Source of the DNA: Gallionellaceae bacterium
Lineage (GTDB): Bacteria; Pseudomonadota; Gammaproteobacteria; Burkholderiales; Thiobacillaceae
Reading direction: 5' to 3'
NCBI GenBank assembly: GCA_028714735.1
Contig: JAQTLU010000008.1
Location: 62,001-126,000 of the forward strand
DNA length: 64,000 bases
A program made the position numbers and the translations under genes. Positions 34,397 to 43,776 of the stretch are shown here, one piece after another; the first letter of the stretch is position 1, and every line of letters starts with the position of its first letter. The notes under the pieces were generated by a model. The model saw nothing but the letters and a program-made list of their open reading frames with translations, did no database searches and was not told the origin of the DNA.

Positions 34397-34840
34397 TCAG
34401 CGCGCCCCGTAGAAGTGTTCGACGAACGGTTTGCGGAATTCCTGGTGGCAGCCGAGGCAGCCGATCTGGATGTCCTTGAAGGCCGCGATGACCGCCTGGC
34501 CGTCCTTGTTTGCGGCGGCCTGGGCCATGGCCTTGGCGGCCTCATGGGTCTTCTGGTCGTGGCCCTTGAAGCGGCCCATGCCCGTGCCGATGAAGGCCAT
34601 GATGCGGGTCTTTTCCAGCACGGGCGGCTGGGTGTGCTCGGCGATCAGGGGCGCGGTCTTTTCGACCAGGGCCCAGTCCTCGCGGGCGATGGCCAGGCTG
34701 GTGGTCTGCATGTGCCGGCCGAGGTCCTGCATTATCCCGCGCAGGGCGAGCGGTTTGCCGGCTTCGGCTTCGGCCAGGGCCGGCGCGGCCAGGGCGCAGC
34801 CCAGGGTCAGGGTCAATGCGGCGATCAGGGATTGCTTCAT
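34397..34840 (-). CDS. Cytochrome c'
   Basis: A 147-residue periplasmic cytochrome. The signal peptide is 'SLIAALTLTLGCALAAPALA', and the heme motif CLGCH sits at residues 128-132 near the C-terminus, which is the mark of the four-helix cytochrome c' family. Helical segments 'LRGIMQDLGRHMQTTSLAI' and 'AAKAMAQAAANKDGQAVIAA' match. Cytochrome c' binds NO and CO at a five-coordinate heme and protects against nitrosative stress. Its place between ABC exporter and efflux channel genes is unusual and suggests that this operon responds to such stress. Confidence 0.88.
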   Translation of the reverse strand: MKQSLIAALTLTLGCALAAPALAEAEAGKPLALRGIMQDLGRHMQTTSLAIAREDWALVEKTAPLIAEHTQPPVLEKTRIMAFIGTGMGRFKGHDQKTHEAAKAMAQAAANKDGQAVIAAFKDIQIGCLGCHQEFRKPFVEHFYGAR

Positions 34841-34871
34841 GGTCGGATCCTCCAGGGGTTTAGTGGGTGGT

Positions 34872-35603
34872 CTATGGCTGTGCCTTGACGCCCTCGACGG
34901 ACCGGCCCTCGCCGGCCTCCTCGTGGGTGCGGCCGTCGCGGATGGTGTAGATCCGCTTGAAGGTGGGAATGATCTTCTCGTCGTGGGTGACGACGATGAT
35001 GGCGGTGGCGAACTGGCCCGCCATCTCCTCCAGGATGCGGATCACGGTCAGCGCGCGCTCGCTGTCCAGCGGCGCGGTCGGTTCATCGGCCAGGATCACC
35101 GGCGGCCGGTTGACCAGGGCGCGGGCGATGGCGACGCGCTGCTGTTCGCCGCCGGAGAGTTGCGCCGGCATCGCCCGGGCGCGATGGCCGACGTCGAGCG
35201 CATCCAGCAATTCCAGCGCCCGCTTGCGTGACTCGTTGTTGGGCCGGCCGGCCAGCATGGGCAGCAGGGCCACGTTGTCGGTCACGTCGAGGAAGGGGAT
35301 CAGGTACGGCGCCTGGAATACGAAGCCGATCTTGTCCCGGCGCAGCGCGCGCAGGTCGGGAAGCTTCCAGGCATCTTCATAGATGACCTGGCCGCCCAGG
35401 GTCATGCGTCCGGCGCTGGGCTCGATCACCGCACCCAGGCACTTGAGCAGGGTGCTCTTGCCCGATCCGGAAGGGCCGATCAGGCCGACGACCTCGCCCG
35501 GCGCGACCTCCATGTTGACGCCCTTGAGGGCATCGACGGCGGTGTCGCCCGCACCGTAGCGCTTCTTCAGGCCTTCGATGCGGATGCCCTGGTCATGTCT
35601 CAT
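34872..35603 (-). CDS. ABC exporter ATP-binding protein, MacB/LolD-like
   Basis: A 243-residue ATPase with Walker A 'GPSGSGKST', Q-loop '[13 protein letters not shown]', signature '[16 protein letters not shown]', Walker B '[13 protein letters not shown]' and H-loop 'IIVVTHDEK'. It belongs to the family pairing with FtsX-type permeases such as MacB, LolD and DevA. The expected 'PTGNLD' reads 'PTAPLD'. ATG 35603 lies 4 bp after the permease stop; an in-frame GTG at 35615 would overlap it. It energises the export complex made with the two genes upstream. Confidence 0.94.
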   Translation of the reverse strand: MRHDQGIRIEGLKKRYGAGDTAVDALKGVNMEVAPGEVVGLIGPSGSGKSTLLKCLGAVIEPSAGRMTLGGQVIYEDAWKLPDLRALRRDKIGFVFQAPYLIPFLDVTDNVALLPMLAGRPNNESRKRALELLDALDVGHRARAMPAQLSGGEQQRVAIARALVNRPPVILADEPTAPLDSERALTVIRILEEMAGQFATAIIVVTHDEKIIPTFKRIYTIRDGRTHEEAGEGRSVEGVKAQP

Positions 35604-35607
35604 GTCC

Positions 35608-36813
35608 TTATCCACCGATGGCCTCCGCCGGGTCGACCTCGAGCGCGGCGCGGATGGCCAGCACGCTGGCCAATACGCAGATCACCATCACCGCGGCGAA
35701 GCCGCGCGCCGCATCGCCCGGTTCGAGCAGGACATATTTGGGGAAGATCGGCGCCCAGAAGGTGGCGGCGACCTTGCCCACCACGAAGCCGATCAGTCCC
35801 AGGCCGAGGGCCTGTTGCAGGATCATGGCGGCGATGGTGCGGTTTCTGGTGCCGATCAGCTTGAGTACCGCGATCTCGCGGATCTTGCCCAGGGTGAGGG
35901 TGTAGATGATGAAGGCGACGATGGCCGCGCTGACGATGGCCAGGATCACCAGGAACATGCCGATCTGCCGGGCCGAGGTGGCGATCAGCTTGGCGACCAG
36001 GATTTCTTCCATCTGGGCGCGGGTATAGACGGTCAGTCGCTGCCAGCGCCGGATCGGCTCGGCCACCGCCTCCGGGTCGAAGCCCGGCTTGATCTGCACC
36101 AGCACGGCGTTGACGAACGGGTTGACGCTCTGGCTGGCGAGCACCGCCTGCAGCACCTCCGGCCGGTTGAGGGCGGGGTTTGCCGCGGTGCGGGCGCGCT
36201 GCCGGACGATGGCGTCGTTGTCCTTGAAAAATTGCGCCTCCTGGGCGTCCTTCAGTGGGATGAACACCATGGGATCGCCGCCGGAGGACACCATGCGCCG
36301 GCTCAGGCCGACCACCCGGTATTCGTTGCGACGGATGCGGATGCGGTCGCCGAGGGCAAAGCCGCTCGCCATGTCCGCCACCGCCTCGTAATGGCCGCGC
36401 GTGATCTGCCGGCCGGCGACGAGATAACCGGGCTGGCCGGGCTCGCCGGGGCCGCCCGGGACGACACCGACGACCATGGCGCGCACGTCGCGCGGGTCCT
36501 GCCCGGCCACCCGGCGCACCTGCATGGTCAGGTAGGTGATGTTGGCCGCCCGGGCGACCCCGTCCATGCCGAGGATGCGGCGCCAGGTGTCGTCGTACAG
36601 GCTGGAGGATTCGGCATAGGGCCCCAGGGTGTCCTGCTGCACCACCCACAGGTCGGCGCCGCTGTTGTCGAGCAGGACCCTGGCGTCGTCCACCATGCCG
36701 CGGTAGACCCCGGCCATGGTCAGGGTGACGCCGATCAGCAGCCCCAGGCCGATCCCGGTGAAGACAAACTTGCCCCAGGCATGCAGGATGTCGCGTCCGG
36801 CCAGGCTGATCAC
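35608..36813 (-). CDS. ABC exporter permease, FtsX/DevC type
   Basis: A 401-residue inner-membrane protein with an N-terminal helix 'FVFTGIGLGLLIGVTLTMAG', a periplasmic domain of about 230 residues, and three C-terminal helices ('FLVILAIVSAAIVAFIIYTL', 'IAAMILQQALGLGLIGFVVG', 'GFAAVMVICVLASVLAIRAA') ending in 'LEVDPAEAIGG'. That ending and topology mark the MacB/FtsX superfamily; there is no fused ATPase, as in DevC. It overlaps the membrane fusion gene by 4 bp. Confidence 0.93.
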   Translation of the reverse strand: MISLAGRDILHAWGKFVFTGIGLGLLIGVTLTMAGVYRGMVDDARVLLDNSGADLWVVQQDTLGPYAESSSLYDDTWRRILGMDGVARAANITYLTMQVRRVAGQDPRDVRAMVVGVVPGGPGEPGQPGYLVAGRQITRGHYEAVADMASGFALGDRIRIRRNEYRVVGLSRRMVSSGGDPMVFIPLKDAQEAQFFKDNDAIVRQRARTAANPALNRPEVLQAVLASQSVNPFVNAVLVQIKPGFDPEAVAEPIRRWQRLTVYTRAQMEEILVAKLIATSARQIGMFLVILAIVSAAIVAFIIYTLTLGKIREIAVLKLIGTRNRTIAAMILQQALGLGLIGFVVGKVAATFWAPIFPKYVLLEPGDAARGFAAVMVICVLASVLAIRAALEVDPAEAIGG

Positions 36814-38006
36814 GGGGCCACTCCCGGCAGGCTGTCCACCACCTTGAAACGGCTGCCGGCGGCGAGGGCGCGCTGGCTGTAGACCACCACGCGCTCGCCG
36901 GCCTTGAGCCCTTCCAGTACCTGCACGCGGCCATCGAGATCGCTTGCACCCAGCTTGACCGGCCTGAACGCCAGGGCGTCCGCCGTCACCACCCAGACGC
37001 CGATCTGATTGCCCAGCCGGCGCACGCTGGCGTTACCGACCACCGGGCGCACCGGCAGGGCCGGCAGTGCCACGGTCACCTCGGCCAGTTCGCCGACCGG
37101 CGGCAGCGGCTCGGGCAGGACGTCGAACACCACTTTGGCCAGGCTCTCTTCGGTCACCGCGTCGGCCACCGGTTCCACCCTGGAGACACGCCCGGCAAGG
37201 GATTGCTCAGCCAGGCTGCGCGGCACCACCTGGGCCGTCAGCCCGGCCTTGAGGCCGGCGGCACGCAACTGATCGAAGCGGACGTTGATCCACACGCTGG
37301 CAGGGTCGATCACCTCCACCACCGCCTGCCCGGCGACCACGGTGGTGCCGGGGTCGGCGGCGCGCACGCTGACCAGTCCGGCGACCGGGGCCAGCAGGTC
37401 CAGGTTGGCGCGCTGCCGGATCAGGCCAGCGCGCTCGGCACGGCTGCGCAGCAGTTCCTGCCGCGCCGCATCCAGGTTGGCGCGCATGGCCTGGTATCCG
37501 GCCTCGGCGATCTGGCGTTCCTGGCGCTTGGCCTCGGCGGCCTCCACGCTTATCGAGCGCGCTTCCAGCAGCTTTTCGTAGCGCTGCGCCTGGGTTTCCG
37601 CATAGCGCCTGCGCGCCGCGCCGTCCTCAAGCTGGGCCTCGGCGGCCAGCACATTGGCCCGGGCACGCATCTGCGCGGCTGCCAGGGCGCCGATGCGGTC
37701 GTCCAGGTCGACCGGGTCCATCTCGCCCAGCACCTGGCCGGCCTGGACATGGTCGCCCACCTGCACGGCCACCGACTTGACCCGTCCGGCGATGGTCGGC
37801 CCGATCTTGTAGGTATACCGCGCCTCTACCGTGCCGATGCCGAACAGGGCGGGCGCGATGGCCTGCTCTGCCACCGTGGCCACGGTCACCGGCACCGGTG
37901 CCAACGGACCCGAGCGCAAGGCGACATAGACGAACAGGCCCAGCAAGGGCAGCAGGACCCCGATCAGGGCCAGGCTTCTGCCCTTGGTCGACAGGAATTT
38001 CCTCAT
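36810..38006 (-). CDS. ABC exporter membrane fusion protein (HlyD/MacA/DevB family)
   Basis: A 398-residue adaptor. Its N-terminal membrane anchor 'LALIGVLLPLLGLFVYVAL' is followed by the first lipoyl half 'TIAGRVKSVAVQVGDHVQAG', a long coiled-coil hairpin at about residues 100-200 ('MRARANVLAAEAQLEDGAAR'), the second half 'DLLAPVAGLVSVRAADPGTT' and a beta-barrel. It would bridge the permease to the NodT-type channel encoded later in the operon. It overlaps both neighbours by 4 bp. Confidence 0.93.
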   Translation of the reverse strand: MRKFLSTKGRSLALIGVLLPLLGLFVYVALRSGPLAPVPVTVATVAEQAIAPALFGIGTVEARYTYKIGPTIAGRVKSVAVQVGDHVQAGQVLGEMDPVDLDDRIGALAAAQMRARANVLAAEAQLEDGAARRRYAETQAQRYEKLLEARSISVEAAEAKRQERQIAEAGYQAMRANLDAARQELLRSRAERAGLIRQRANLDLLAPVAGLVSVRAADPGTTVVAGQAVVEVIDPASVWINVRFDQLRAAGLKAGLTAQVVPRSLAEQSLAGRVSRVEPVADAVTEESLAKVVFDVLPEPLPPVGELAEVTVALPALPVRPVVGNASVRRLGNQIGVWVVTADALAFRPVKLGASDLDGRVQVLEGLKAGERVVVYSQRALAAGSRFKVVDSLPGVAP

Positions 38007-38611
38007 TTCCGGCCCCTTATCCCGCGTTGATAGATCGCGTACACGCCGGGCGCGTCGCTGCGGATGCGTTCGATGTCGCCGGACAGCATGGATTGCATGA
38101 CCAGGCCCTGGATGGTGCCGATGAACAGCGTCGCGGCGGCCTGGTTGTTTACTTCCGCGGCGATCTCTCCGCTCTCCTTGCCCCGTTCGATGAGCGCGTG
38201 CAGGCGTTCGCCATAGCGCTGGATCAGGGTCTGAGCCATGCGCTTGGCCGGGCTTGCTTCGGCGCGCTGCAATTCGCCGAACATCATCCGGGGCACGCCC
38301 GGGTGCTCGACGATGAATTCGACGTGACTCATGAACATCGCCTGCATGGCGTCCAGGGGCGACTCGATGCCCGACGCGGCGCGGTCGATCCGGGCCAGGA
38401 GGCGCTCAGCCACCCATTCCATGACGGACCGCCAGATCGCATCCTTGGACGGGAAATGGCGGAACAGCGCGCCCTGGGTCACTTTCATGTGCTTGGCGAT
38501 GGCTGCCGTCGTGATCTCGCTTGGGTTGACCGACCCCGCCAGCTCGACCACGGCCTCGACCGTCACGGCGCGGCGTTCGTCGGCGGGAAGGTGCTTGGGG
38601 TGTGTGTCCAT
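38003..38611 (-). CDS. TetR family repressor of the efflux operon
   Basis: A 202-residue regulator. The N-terminal helix-turn-helix reads 'ITTAAIAKHMKVTQGALFRH' followed by 'FPSKDAIWRSVMEWV', and the ligand-binding domain by 'EFIVEHPGVPRMMFGELQRA'. It is the first gene of the seven-gene operon and overlaps the fusion protein gene by 4 bp. A perfect palindrome lies 14 bp upstream of its start, so autorepression of the whole operon is likely. The inducing ligand is unknown. Confidence 0.94.
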   Translation of the reverse strand: MDTHPKHLPADERRAVTVEAVVELAGSVNPSEITTAAIAKHMKVTQGALFRHFPSKDAIWRSVMEWVAERLLARIDRAASGIESPLDAMQAMFMSHVEFIVEHPGVPRMMFGELQRAEASPAKRMAQTLIQRYGERLHALIERGKESGEIAAEVNNQAAATLFIGTIQGLVMQSMLSGDIERIRSDAPGVYAIYQRGIRGRK

Positions 38612-38624
38612 GGCGAAACCAATA

Positions 38625-38648
38625 AAGATAGTAAACGATTACTATCTT
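38625..38648. promoter_or_regulatory. Perfect palindromic operator upstream of the TetR gene
   Basis: A 24-bp site with 10-bp arms AAGATAGTAA and TTACTATCTT around ACGA. It sits 14 bp upstream of the TetR start in a stretch much richer in A/T than its surroundings. Size and symmetry fit a TetR dimer site. The DUF255 gene starts 116 bp to the right, so the same site might also affect it. Confidence 0.8.
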
Positions 38649-38763
38649 ATGCCTCTGGTTCTCCCTGTCAAGGCGTGCCGTGCGCCGATTGCCTGACCGT
38701 CTTTGCCCTGGCGGGTCGGTGATCGAGCCTATAACGGGAAGACGTTGCCACGGATGAGGTGCC

Positions 38764-40557
38764 ATGATTCATCGCTTGCCTTCCCTGTTGCTCATTGCCG
38801 GCTGGCTGTTGGCGAGCCTGGCCGCGCCGGCGTGGCCGGCCGGCCTGAGCAACCAGTTGCGCGGTCACGCCTCGCCTTATCTGGCCCTGCATGGCGGCGA
38901 CCCGGTGGCCTGGCAGGAGTGGAACGCCGAGACCCTGGCGCGGGCGCAGCGCGAGCACAAGCTGCTGTTCGTCTCGGTGGGCTATTTTTCCTGCCACTGG
39001 TGCCACGTCATGCAGCGGGAGAGCTATCGCGACCCGGCCATTGCGGCCTTGCTGAACCGCTATTTCATCCCGGTCAAGGTCGACCGCGAACTGAACGGCG
39101 CGCTCGACGCCGCGCTGATCGGGTTCGCGCACCGGATGATCGGCGTGGCCGGCTGGCCGCTCAACGTCTTCGTGACGCCGGAGGGTTATCCGGGTTATGT
39201 CGTCCTGTACCAGCCGCCCGCCGAGTTCAGGGCCATGCTCAAGCGCCTGGCCGCGGTCTGGCAGCGGGATGGCGAGGCCTTCAGCCGCGCCGCGCGGGAG
39301 GCGGGTGAGGCCCCCGCCGGGGTGCCGCCGCAGGCGCCGGTCACGGCCGGGGCGCTGAGCGAACTGGAACAGGCCTTCCTGCAGGCGGCCTGGCGCGAGG
39401 CGGATACCCTGCAAGGCGGCTTCAACCGGGTCAGCAAGTTCCCCATGCCGACGCACCTGGGGGTCCTGCTGGCGCTCTACCGGCGCGACGGCGACCCCCG
39501 CCTGGGCGAATTTCTCCATTTGACCCTGGACCGGATGGCCAGCCAGGGCCTGCACGATCACGTCAACGGCGGGTTCTTCCGCTATACCGTGGACCCGGAC
39601 TGGGCCACGCCTCACTTCGAGAAGATGCTCTACGACAACGCCCAACTGACGCTGCTGTACCACCGCGCCGCGGAGGTGTTCGGGCGGCCGGATTACCGGG
39701 CGGTAGCACACACGACGCTGGGGTTCCTTCTCGACGCGTTGCAGGCCCCGGAGGGCGGCTTCCAGACCGCGACCTCGGCGCTGGACCGCCAGGGCCGCGA
39801 GGGCGGGGCGTATCTATGGTCGGCCGAGGCCTTGCGCAAGCAGCTGACCGGGGCAGAGTTCGAACTGGTGGAGCGGCTCTGGGGCCTGGACGCGCCGCCG
39901 CCATTCGAGCTGGGTTATCTGCCCATGGCAAAACAGGCGGCCACGGCAGCGGAGCAGGGCCGGCTGCGGGCCATCCTGGCCAAACTGCGGCAGGTCGAAC
40001 GGCTGCGCGAGGTGCCGCGCGACGGCAAGGTCAACGCGGCGCTCAACGGCCTGGCCTTGTCGGCGTTCAGCGTCGCCGGCCAGGGGGTGCCGCGTTTCGA
40101 GGCCGCCGCGCGCGCCTTGCGCGCCTTCGTCGGCAGCCGTCTGCTGGTGGACGGCCGTCTGGTGAAGACGCGGGTCGGCCAGCAGGTGTTCGCCGACGCG
40201 GAACTGGACGACTATGTCTTCCTGGCATCGGGCCTGCACGATTATGCCCGGGTGTACCGGGATGCCGCCGCCGATGCCCAGGCGCGCGAACTGGTGCGCC
40301 AGGCCTGGCGGCGCTTCTTCTCGGCCGCGGGCTGGCGGCGCGAGGAACGCCCCCTGCTGGCCACCCTGCGTCCACAAGCCGCACTGAGCGATGACATGAT
40401 GCCTTCGGCCTCGGCGCGCCTGATCGCGCTGACCGAGGCGCTGGCGGCGTCGGGTCTGGGTCGCGAACTGGCCGGGCCGCTCGGGCAGGCCAGGGCGATG
40501 GCCTTGCCGGTCATGCGCAGCGCGCCGTTCGATTATCCCGGGGGCTTGCGTCCCTGA
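38764..40557 (+). CDS. DUF255 thioredoxin-domain protein (YyaL/spermatogenesis-associated 20 family)
   Basis: A 597-residue protein with a signal peptide 'SLLLIAGWLLASLAAPAWPA'. The N-terminal thioredoxin-like DUF255 domain has 'QREHKLLFVSVGYFSCHWCH' with the CxxC near residues 76-79 and 'GVAGWPLNVFVTPEG'. The rest is an (alpha/alpha)6 barrel like N-acyl-glucosamine epimerases: 'GGFFRYTVDPDWATPHFEKM', 'GGAYLWSAEAL' and 'DGKVNAALNGLALSAFSVAG'. The biological function is unknown; the exported form differs from cytoplasmic YyaL. A GC-rich hairpin follows the stop. Confidence 0.9.
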   Translation: MIHRLPSLLLIAGWLLASLAAPAWPAGLSNQLRGHASPYLALHGGDPVAWQEWNAETLARAQREHKLLFVSVGYFSCHWCHVMQRESYRDPAIAALLNRYFIPVKVDRELNGALDAALIGFAHRMIGVAGWPLNVFVTPEGYPGYVVLYQPPAEFRAMLKRLAAVWQRDGEAFSRAAREAGEAPAGVPPQAPVTAGALSELEQAFLQAAWREADTLQGGFNRVSKFPMPTHLGVLLALYRRDGDPRLGEFLHLTLDRMASQGLHDHVNGGFFRYTVDPDWATPHFEKMLYDNAQLTLLYHRAAEVFGRPDYRAVAHTTLGFLLDALQAPEGGFQTATSALDRQGREGGAYLWSAEALRKQLTGAEFELVERLWGLDAPPPFELGYLPMAKQAATAAEQGRLRAILAKLRQVERLREVPRDGKVNAALNGLALSAFSVAGQGVPRFEAAARALRAFVGSRLLVDGRLVKTRVGQQVFADAELDDYVFLASGLHDYARVYRDAAADAQARELVRQAWRRFFSAAGWRREERPLLATLRPQAALSDDMMPSASARLIALTEALAASGLGRELAGPLGQARAMALPVMRSAPFDYPGGLRP

Positions 40558-40590
40558 CCGCCCGGCCGGCAATCGAACCGGACCGGGCGG
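40558..40590 (+). terminator. GC-rich hairpin after the DUF255 gene
   Basis: The stem CCGCCCGG/CCGGGCGG plus an inner CCGG/CCGG with one bulged A and an 8-nt loop begins right after the stop codon. There is no T run, so it may stabilise the 3' end or act with Rho rather than end transcription alone. Confidence 0.45.
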
Positions 40591-40702
40591 AACCTGGACT
40601 AACATGAGTAGACGCGCATGCCGTCCGGGCGGATGGCTGCGGAGACTTGGTAATTGCGGCCGGCGGGCTGGGCCTGCGCGGCTCGCGCTTGAGAGGAGAG
40701 AG

Positions 40703-40978
40703 ATGATGCCTACGGATACGACGAATACTCCGACCACCGACCGGCGAGTGAACGGCAGACTGCGCGCCGTTTACGATGATGCCGCCGAACATCTGCACCA
40801 ATTGTTCGGGGCGCATGACGACTGGGCCGGGTCGTCGATCGACTACGTGGCCCTGCGCATGGTGCATGAGCGCTATGCCGACCTGACGCCCGGGGAGGTC
40901 CGTGTGCTGGTGACCTCGATCGGCAGCCGGGTGCAGCACTGCGTCAGCCAGAACCGGCTGACGGCGCTCTATCCCTGA
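40703..40978 (+). CDS. Hypothetical protein
   Basis: A 91-residue predicted soluble protein: 'NGRLRAVYDDAAEHLHQLFG', 'IDYVALRMVHERYADLTPGE' and 'VRVLVTSIGSRVQHCVSQNR'. I do not recognise a family. A strong ribosome site GAGAGGAGAGAG precedes the ATG pair at 40703/40706, and the amino acid make-up is natural, so it is probably real. It stands between the DUF255 gene and the convergent NamZ-like gene. Confidence 0.7.
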   Translation: MMPTDTTNTPTTDRRVNGRLRAVYDDAAEHLHQLFGAHDDWAGSSIDYVALRMVHERYADLTPGEVRVLVTSIGSRVQHCVSQNRLTALYP

Positions 40979-41008
40979 ACGGCCGCATTCAGCCAGCGTG
41001 GTCGTTGC

Positions 41009-42214
41009 TCAACGATAAAGCAGGAGGGGTTCGCTTTCCTGCACCCAGGCCGCCTCGTCGGCCATGGCTAGGGTATCGAGATCGCCTGGCCGGGCAGCCG
41101 GGTCGTCGACCCACTCGCGCAACAGCGGACCGCCGTTGATCAGGTCGATGGCCAGGCGGTCGCGTTCGTATTCGTAGGGGAAGTCGCGCCAGAGCGGGTA
41201 GTCGGGCTGCAGGGCGCGCAATGCCTTGAAGGCCAGGGCCATCAGGCGCCAGGGCCGGAAGGCGGCATGGTCGTAGTGATCGTGCTCGACGTGGATCTGC
41301 ACGCCGGCGCATAACTGTCCGGCATGCTTGTGGAAGGTCGGCTCGAACCAGCACTCGCGCAGCCCGCAGCCTTGCAGCCAGTGTGGCGCGATCTCGTGCA
41401 TCTTCGCCATCAGCTTGCGGGCATCGATGTCCGGGGCGCCGAACACTTCCAGCGGCCGGGTGGTGCCGCGCCCTTCCGACAGGGTGGTGCCTTCCAGCAT
41501 CACGGTGCCGGCATAGCAGCGCGCCATGGCCAGGTTGGGCGCGTTCGGGCTCGGGTTGATCCAGGTCCGTTCCAGCAGGGGCCAGCCGTGACCGGGCGCC
41601 GCCCCGGGCTGCCAGCCCGCCATCCCGATGACGCGATAGTCCAGATCCAGCTTCAGTGTGCGGATGAACCAGCGGCCCATCTCGGCCAGGCTCAGGCCAT
41701 GCCGCATGGGCATCGGCCCGGCGCCGACGAAGCTCTCCCAGCCCGGCCGCAGGGTCAGGCCCTCGACCGGCCGGCCGGCCGGATTGGGCCGGTCGAGAAC
41801 CCAGACCGCCTTGCCGTGCCGGGCGGCGGCCTCCAGGACGTAGCGCAGGGTGGTGATGAAGGTGTAGATGCGGCAGCCGAGATCCTGCAGGTCGACCAGG
41901 AGGACGTCGAAGCTGGCCATCATGGCGTCGGTCGGCCGGCGCACCTGGCCATACAGGCTGAACACCGGGATGCCCAGCGCCGGATCGAGGTAGTCGGGCG
42001 ACTCCATCATGTTGTCCTGCTTGTCGCCGCGCAGGCCGTGCTGGGGGCCGAAGGCGGCGCTCAACTGGATATCAGGCCCGGTCGCCAGGGCATCCATGGC
42101 GTGCGTGAGGTCGGCCGTCACCGAGGCCGGGTGGGCGAGCAGGGCGACGCGGCGGCCCTTGAGCGGGGCGCGCAGGGCCGGGTCTTCGAGCAGGCGGTCG
42201 AGGCCGAATTTCAT
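41009..42214 (-). CDS. NamZ-like exo-beta-N-acetylmuramidase family protein (DUF1343)
   Basis: A 401-residue protein of the family that includes Bacillus NamZ (YbbC), which removes terminal MurNAc from peptidoglycan fragments. Conserved runs are 'RVALLAHPASVTADLTHAMD', 'AAFGPQHGLRGDKQDNM', 'PVFSLYGQVRRPTDAMM', 'DVLLVDLQDLGCRIYTFITT' and 'EGTTLSEGRGTTRPLEVFGA'. No signal peptide is seen, so it would work in the cytoplasm on recycled muropeptides. It overlaps the DOMON-like gene by 4 bp. Confidence 0.9.
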   Translation of the reverse strand: MKFGLDRLLEDPALRAPLKGRRVALLAHPASVTADLTHAMDALATGPDIQLSAAFGPQHGLRGDKQDNMMESPDYLDPALGIPVFSLYGQVRRPTDAMMASFDVLLVDLQDLGCRIYTFITTLRYVLEAAARHGKAVWVLDRPNPAGRPVEGLTLRPGWESFVGAGPMPMRHGLSLAEMGRWFIRTLKLDLDYRVIGMAGWQPGAAPGHGWPLLERTWINPSPNAPNLAMARCYAGTVMLEGTTLSEGRGTTRPLEVFGAPDIDARKLMAKMHEIAPHWLQGCGLRECWFEPTFHKHAGQLCAGVQIHVEHDHYDHAAFRPWRLMALAFKALRALQPDYPLWRDFPYEYERDRLAIDLINGGPLLREWVDDPAARPGDLDTLAMADEAAWVQESEPLLLYR

Positions 42215-42744
42215 GGGCGGGAAAGCAACAGAGCGAAGGCGTCAGTATGATGGAAGTCGGGCCGGCCCGGCGGGTGGTGGAGCGCCCAGTAGCCGATTTT
42301 GCCTTCTGTATCCTCGATCACCGCCGACAGCCCCAGGCGCAGCCGGGCGCCTGCCGGCAGGGCGGCGGCGGGCAGTTGGGTGGTCAGTTCGAGTCGGCCA
42401 GCCTCCTGGCGGCAGGCGAGGGCCGGAGCGGCCATCGCCAGGTCCGCTCCGTCTTCGCGATAGCCGGCAAAGCAGTAGGCCGCCCACTCGCCCGAGGGCG
42501 AGAAATTGAATTCGCGGTAAGCCGGCCCGTCCTCCGCCATCACGAAGGCCTCGAAACAGGTGTGACGCCAGAGGCCGTCGCGACGGCCGGACGCGCCGGG
42601 GGCCGGGATGCGCAGCCCGGCCAGATCGCCGGCCAGGGTGTAGACCAGTTCAAGGCGGCCGTCGGAGTGCCAGGACAGATCGACGCCGATGCCGGCCGCA
42701 GCCGGGCAATCCGTCTTGGGGTGGCGGAGCAGTTCAGCATTCAT
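42211..42744 (-). CDS. DOMON-like domain protein
   Basis: A 177-residue soluble beta-sandwich protein: '[20 protein letters not shown]', '[20 protein letters not shown]', '[20 protein letters not shown]' and '[20 protein letters not shown]'. This matches the DOMON-like proteins related to carbohydrate-binding family 9. It may bind sugar or heme; with the NamZ-like partner gene, muropeptide sugars are a possible ligand (inference). It overlaps the partner by 4 bp and is divergent from yqgE. Confidence 0.82.
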   Translation of the reverse strand: MNAELLRHPKTDCPAAAGIGVDLSWHSDGRLELVYTLAGDLAGLRIPAPGASGRRDGLWRHTCFEAFVMAEDGPAYREFNFSPSGEWAAYCFAGYREDGADLAMAAPALACRQEAGRLELTTQLPAAALPAGARLRLGLSAVIEDTEGKIGYWALHHPPGRPDFHHTDAFALLLSRP

Positions 42745-42799
42745 CGCGCCATTCTATCGCCATGTTGCGGCCCGGTCCGGAGGGGTACAATCCGCCTTC

Positions 42800-43360
42800 A
42801 TGGACGACGCCAATTTCACCGATCACTTCCTGATCGCCATGCCCAACATGACCGACCCCAACTTCGCCGGGGCGCTGACCTATATCTGCGACCACAATCC
42901 GGACGGCGCCCTGGGCGTGGTGGTGAACCGGCCGATCGACCTGTCCCTGGCGAAGCTGTTCGATCAGATCGGCATCACCCTGGAAGACGAGCGGCTGAAG
43001 GAACTGCCGGCCTATTTCGGCGGCCCGGTCCAGGTCGAGCGCGGCTTCGTGCTGCATAGCCCGCTCGGCCACTGGAACTCCACCCTGTCGGTGAACGACC
43101 GGGTCGGCCTGACCACTTCCAAGGACATCCTGGAGGCGGCGGGCCACGGCGACGGCCCGGAACAGATCATCGTCGCCCTGGGCTATGCCGGCTGGGGGCC
43201 GGGCCAACTGGAAGCCGAGATCAAGCAGAACGCCTGGCTGACCGTGGCGGCCGATCCGGCGCTGATCTTCGACCTGCCGCCCGAGGAGCGTTTCGTCGCC
43301 GCGATGCAGTTGCTCGGCATCGACCCCTCGATGTTGTCGGATGATGCCGGCCACGCCTGA
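42800..43360 (+). CDS. yqgE: YqgE/AlgH family protein
   Basis: A 186-residue protein of the UPF0301 (YqgE/AlgH) family, with unknown biochemical role. '[20 protein letters not shown]', '[20 protein letters not shown]', '[16 protein letters not shown]' and '[20 protein letters not shown]' are canonical. A TACAAT box at 42786-42791 could be the -10 of the promoter for the operon yqgE-ruvX-pyrR-pyrB-pyrC'. Its stop overlaps ruvX by one base. Confidence 0.95.
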   Translation: MDDANFTDHFLIAMPNMTDPNFAGALTYICDHNPDGALGVVVNRPIDLSLAKLFDQIGITLEDERLKELPAYFGGPVQVERGFVLHSPLGHWNSTLSVNDRVGLTTSKDILEAAGHGDGPEQIIVALGYAGWGPGQLEAEIKQNAWLTVAADPALIFDLPPEERFVAAMQLLGIDPSMLSDDAGHA

Positions 43361-43776
43361 TGAAAGGTGCCGTGCTGGCCTTCGATTTCGGCGAGAAGCG
43401 GATCGGCGTCGCGGTGGGCGAGTGGGAGACGCAGTCGGCGCACCCGCTGGAGACCATCGCCGGGGAGGCTAATGCCGTCCGCTTTTCCCGCATCGCCGAA
43501 CTGATCGGTGAGTGGCGGCCGGTTGAACTGGTGGTGGGTCTTCCGATGAGCCTGGAGGGCGAGGAACACGCGCTCAGCCGGCGTTGCCGCCGCTTCGCCA
43601 ACCAGCTCAACGGCCGTTTCGGCCTGCCGGTGCGTCTGGTCGACGAGCGCCTGACCTCGGTGGCGGCGGAAAGCCGGCTGCGCGAGGCGGGCGTCTCGGT
43701 CAGGAACAACAAGACGGCGGTCGACAGTCTGGCCGCCCAGGAAATCTTGCAGGACCATTTTTCGAGCACGTCATGA
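43360..43776 (+). CDS. ruvX: Putative pre-16S rRNA nuclease RuvX (YqgF)
   Basis: A 138-residue RNase H-like nuclease that in E. coli trims the 5' end of 16S rRNA. The catalytic '[16 protein letters not shown]' strand, '[20 protein letters not shown]' and '[14 protein letters not shown]' with the later '[15 protein letters not shown]' Asp are intact. It shares a TGATG junction with yqgE and overlaps pyrR by 4 bp. Confidence 0.95.
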   Translation: MKGAVLAFDFGEKRIGVAVGEWETQSAHPLETIAGEANAVRFSRIAELIGEWRPVELVVGLPMSLEGEEHALSRRCRRFANQLNGRFGLPVRLVDERLTSVAAESRLREAGVSVRNNKTAVDSLAAQEILQDHFSSTS

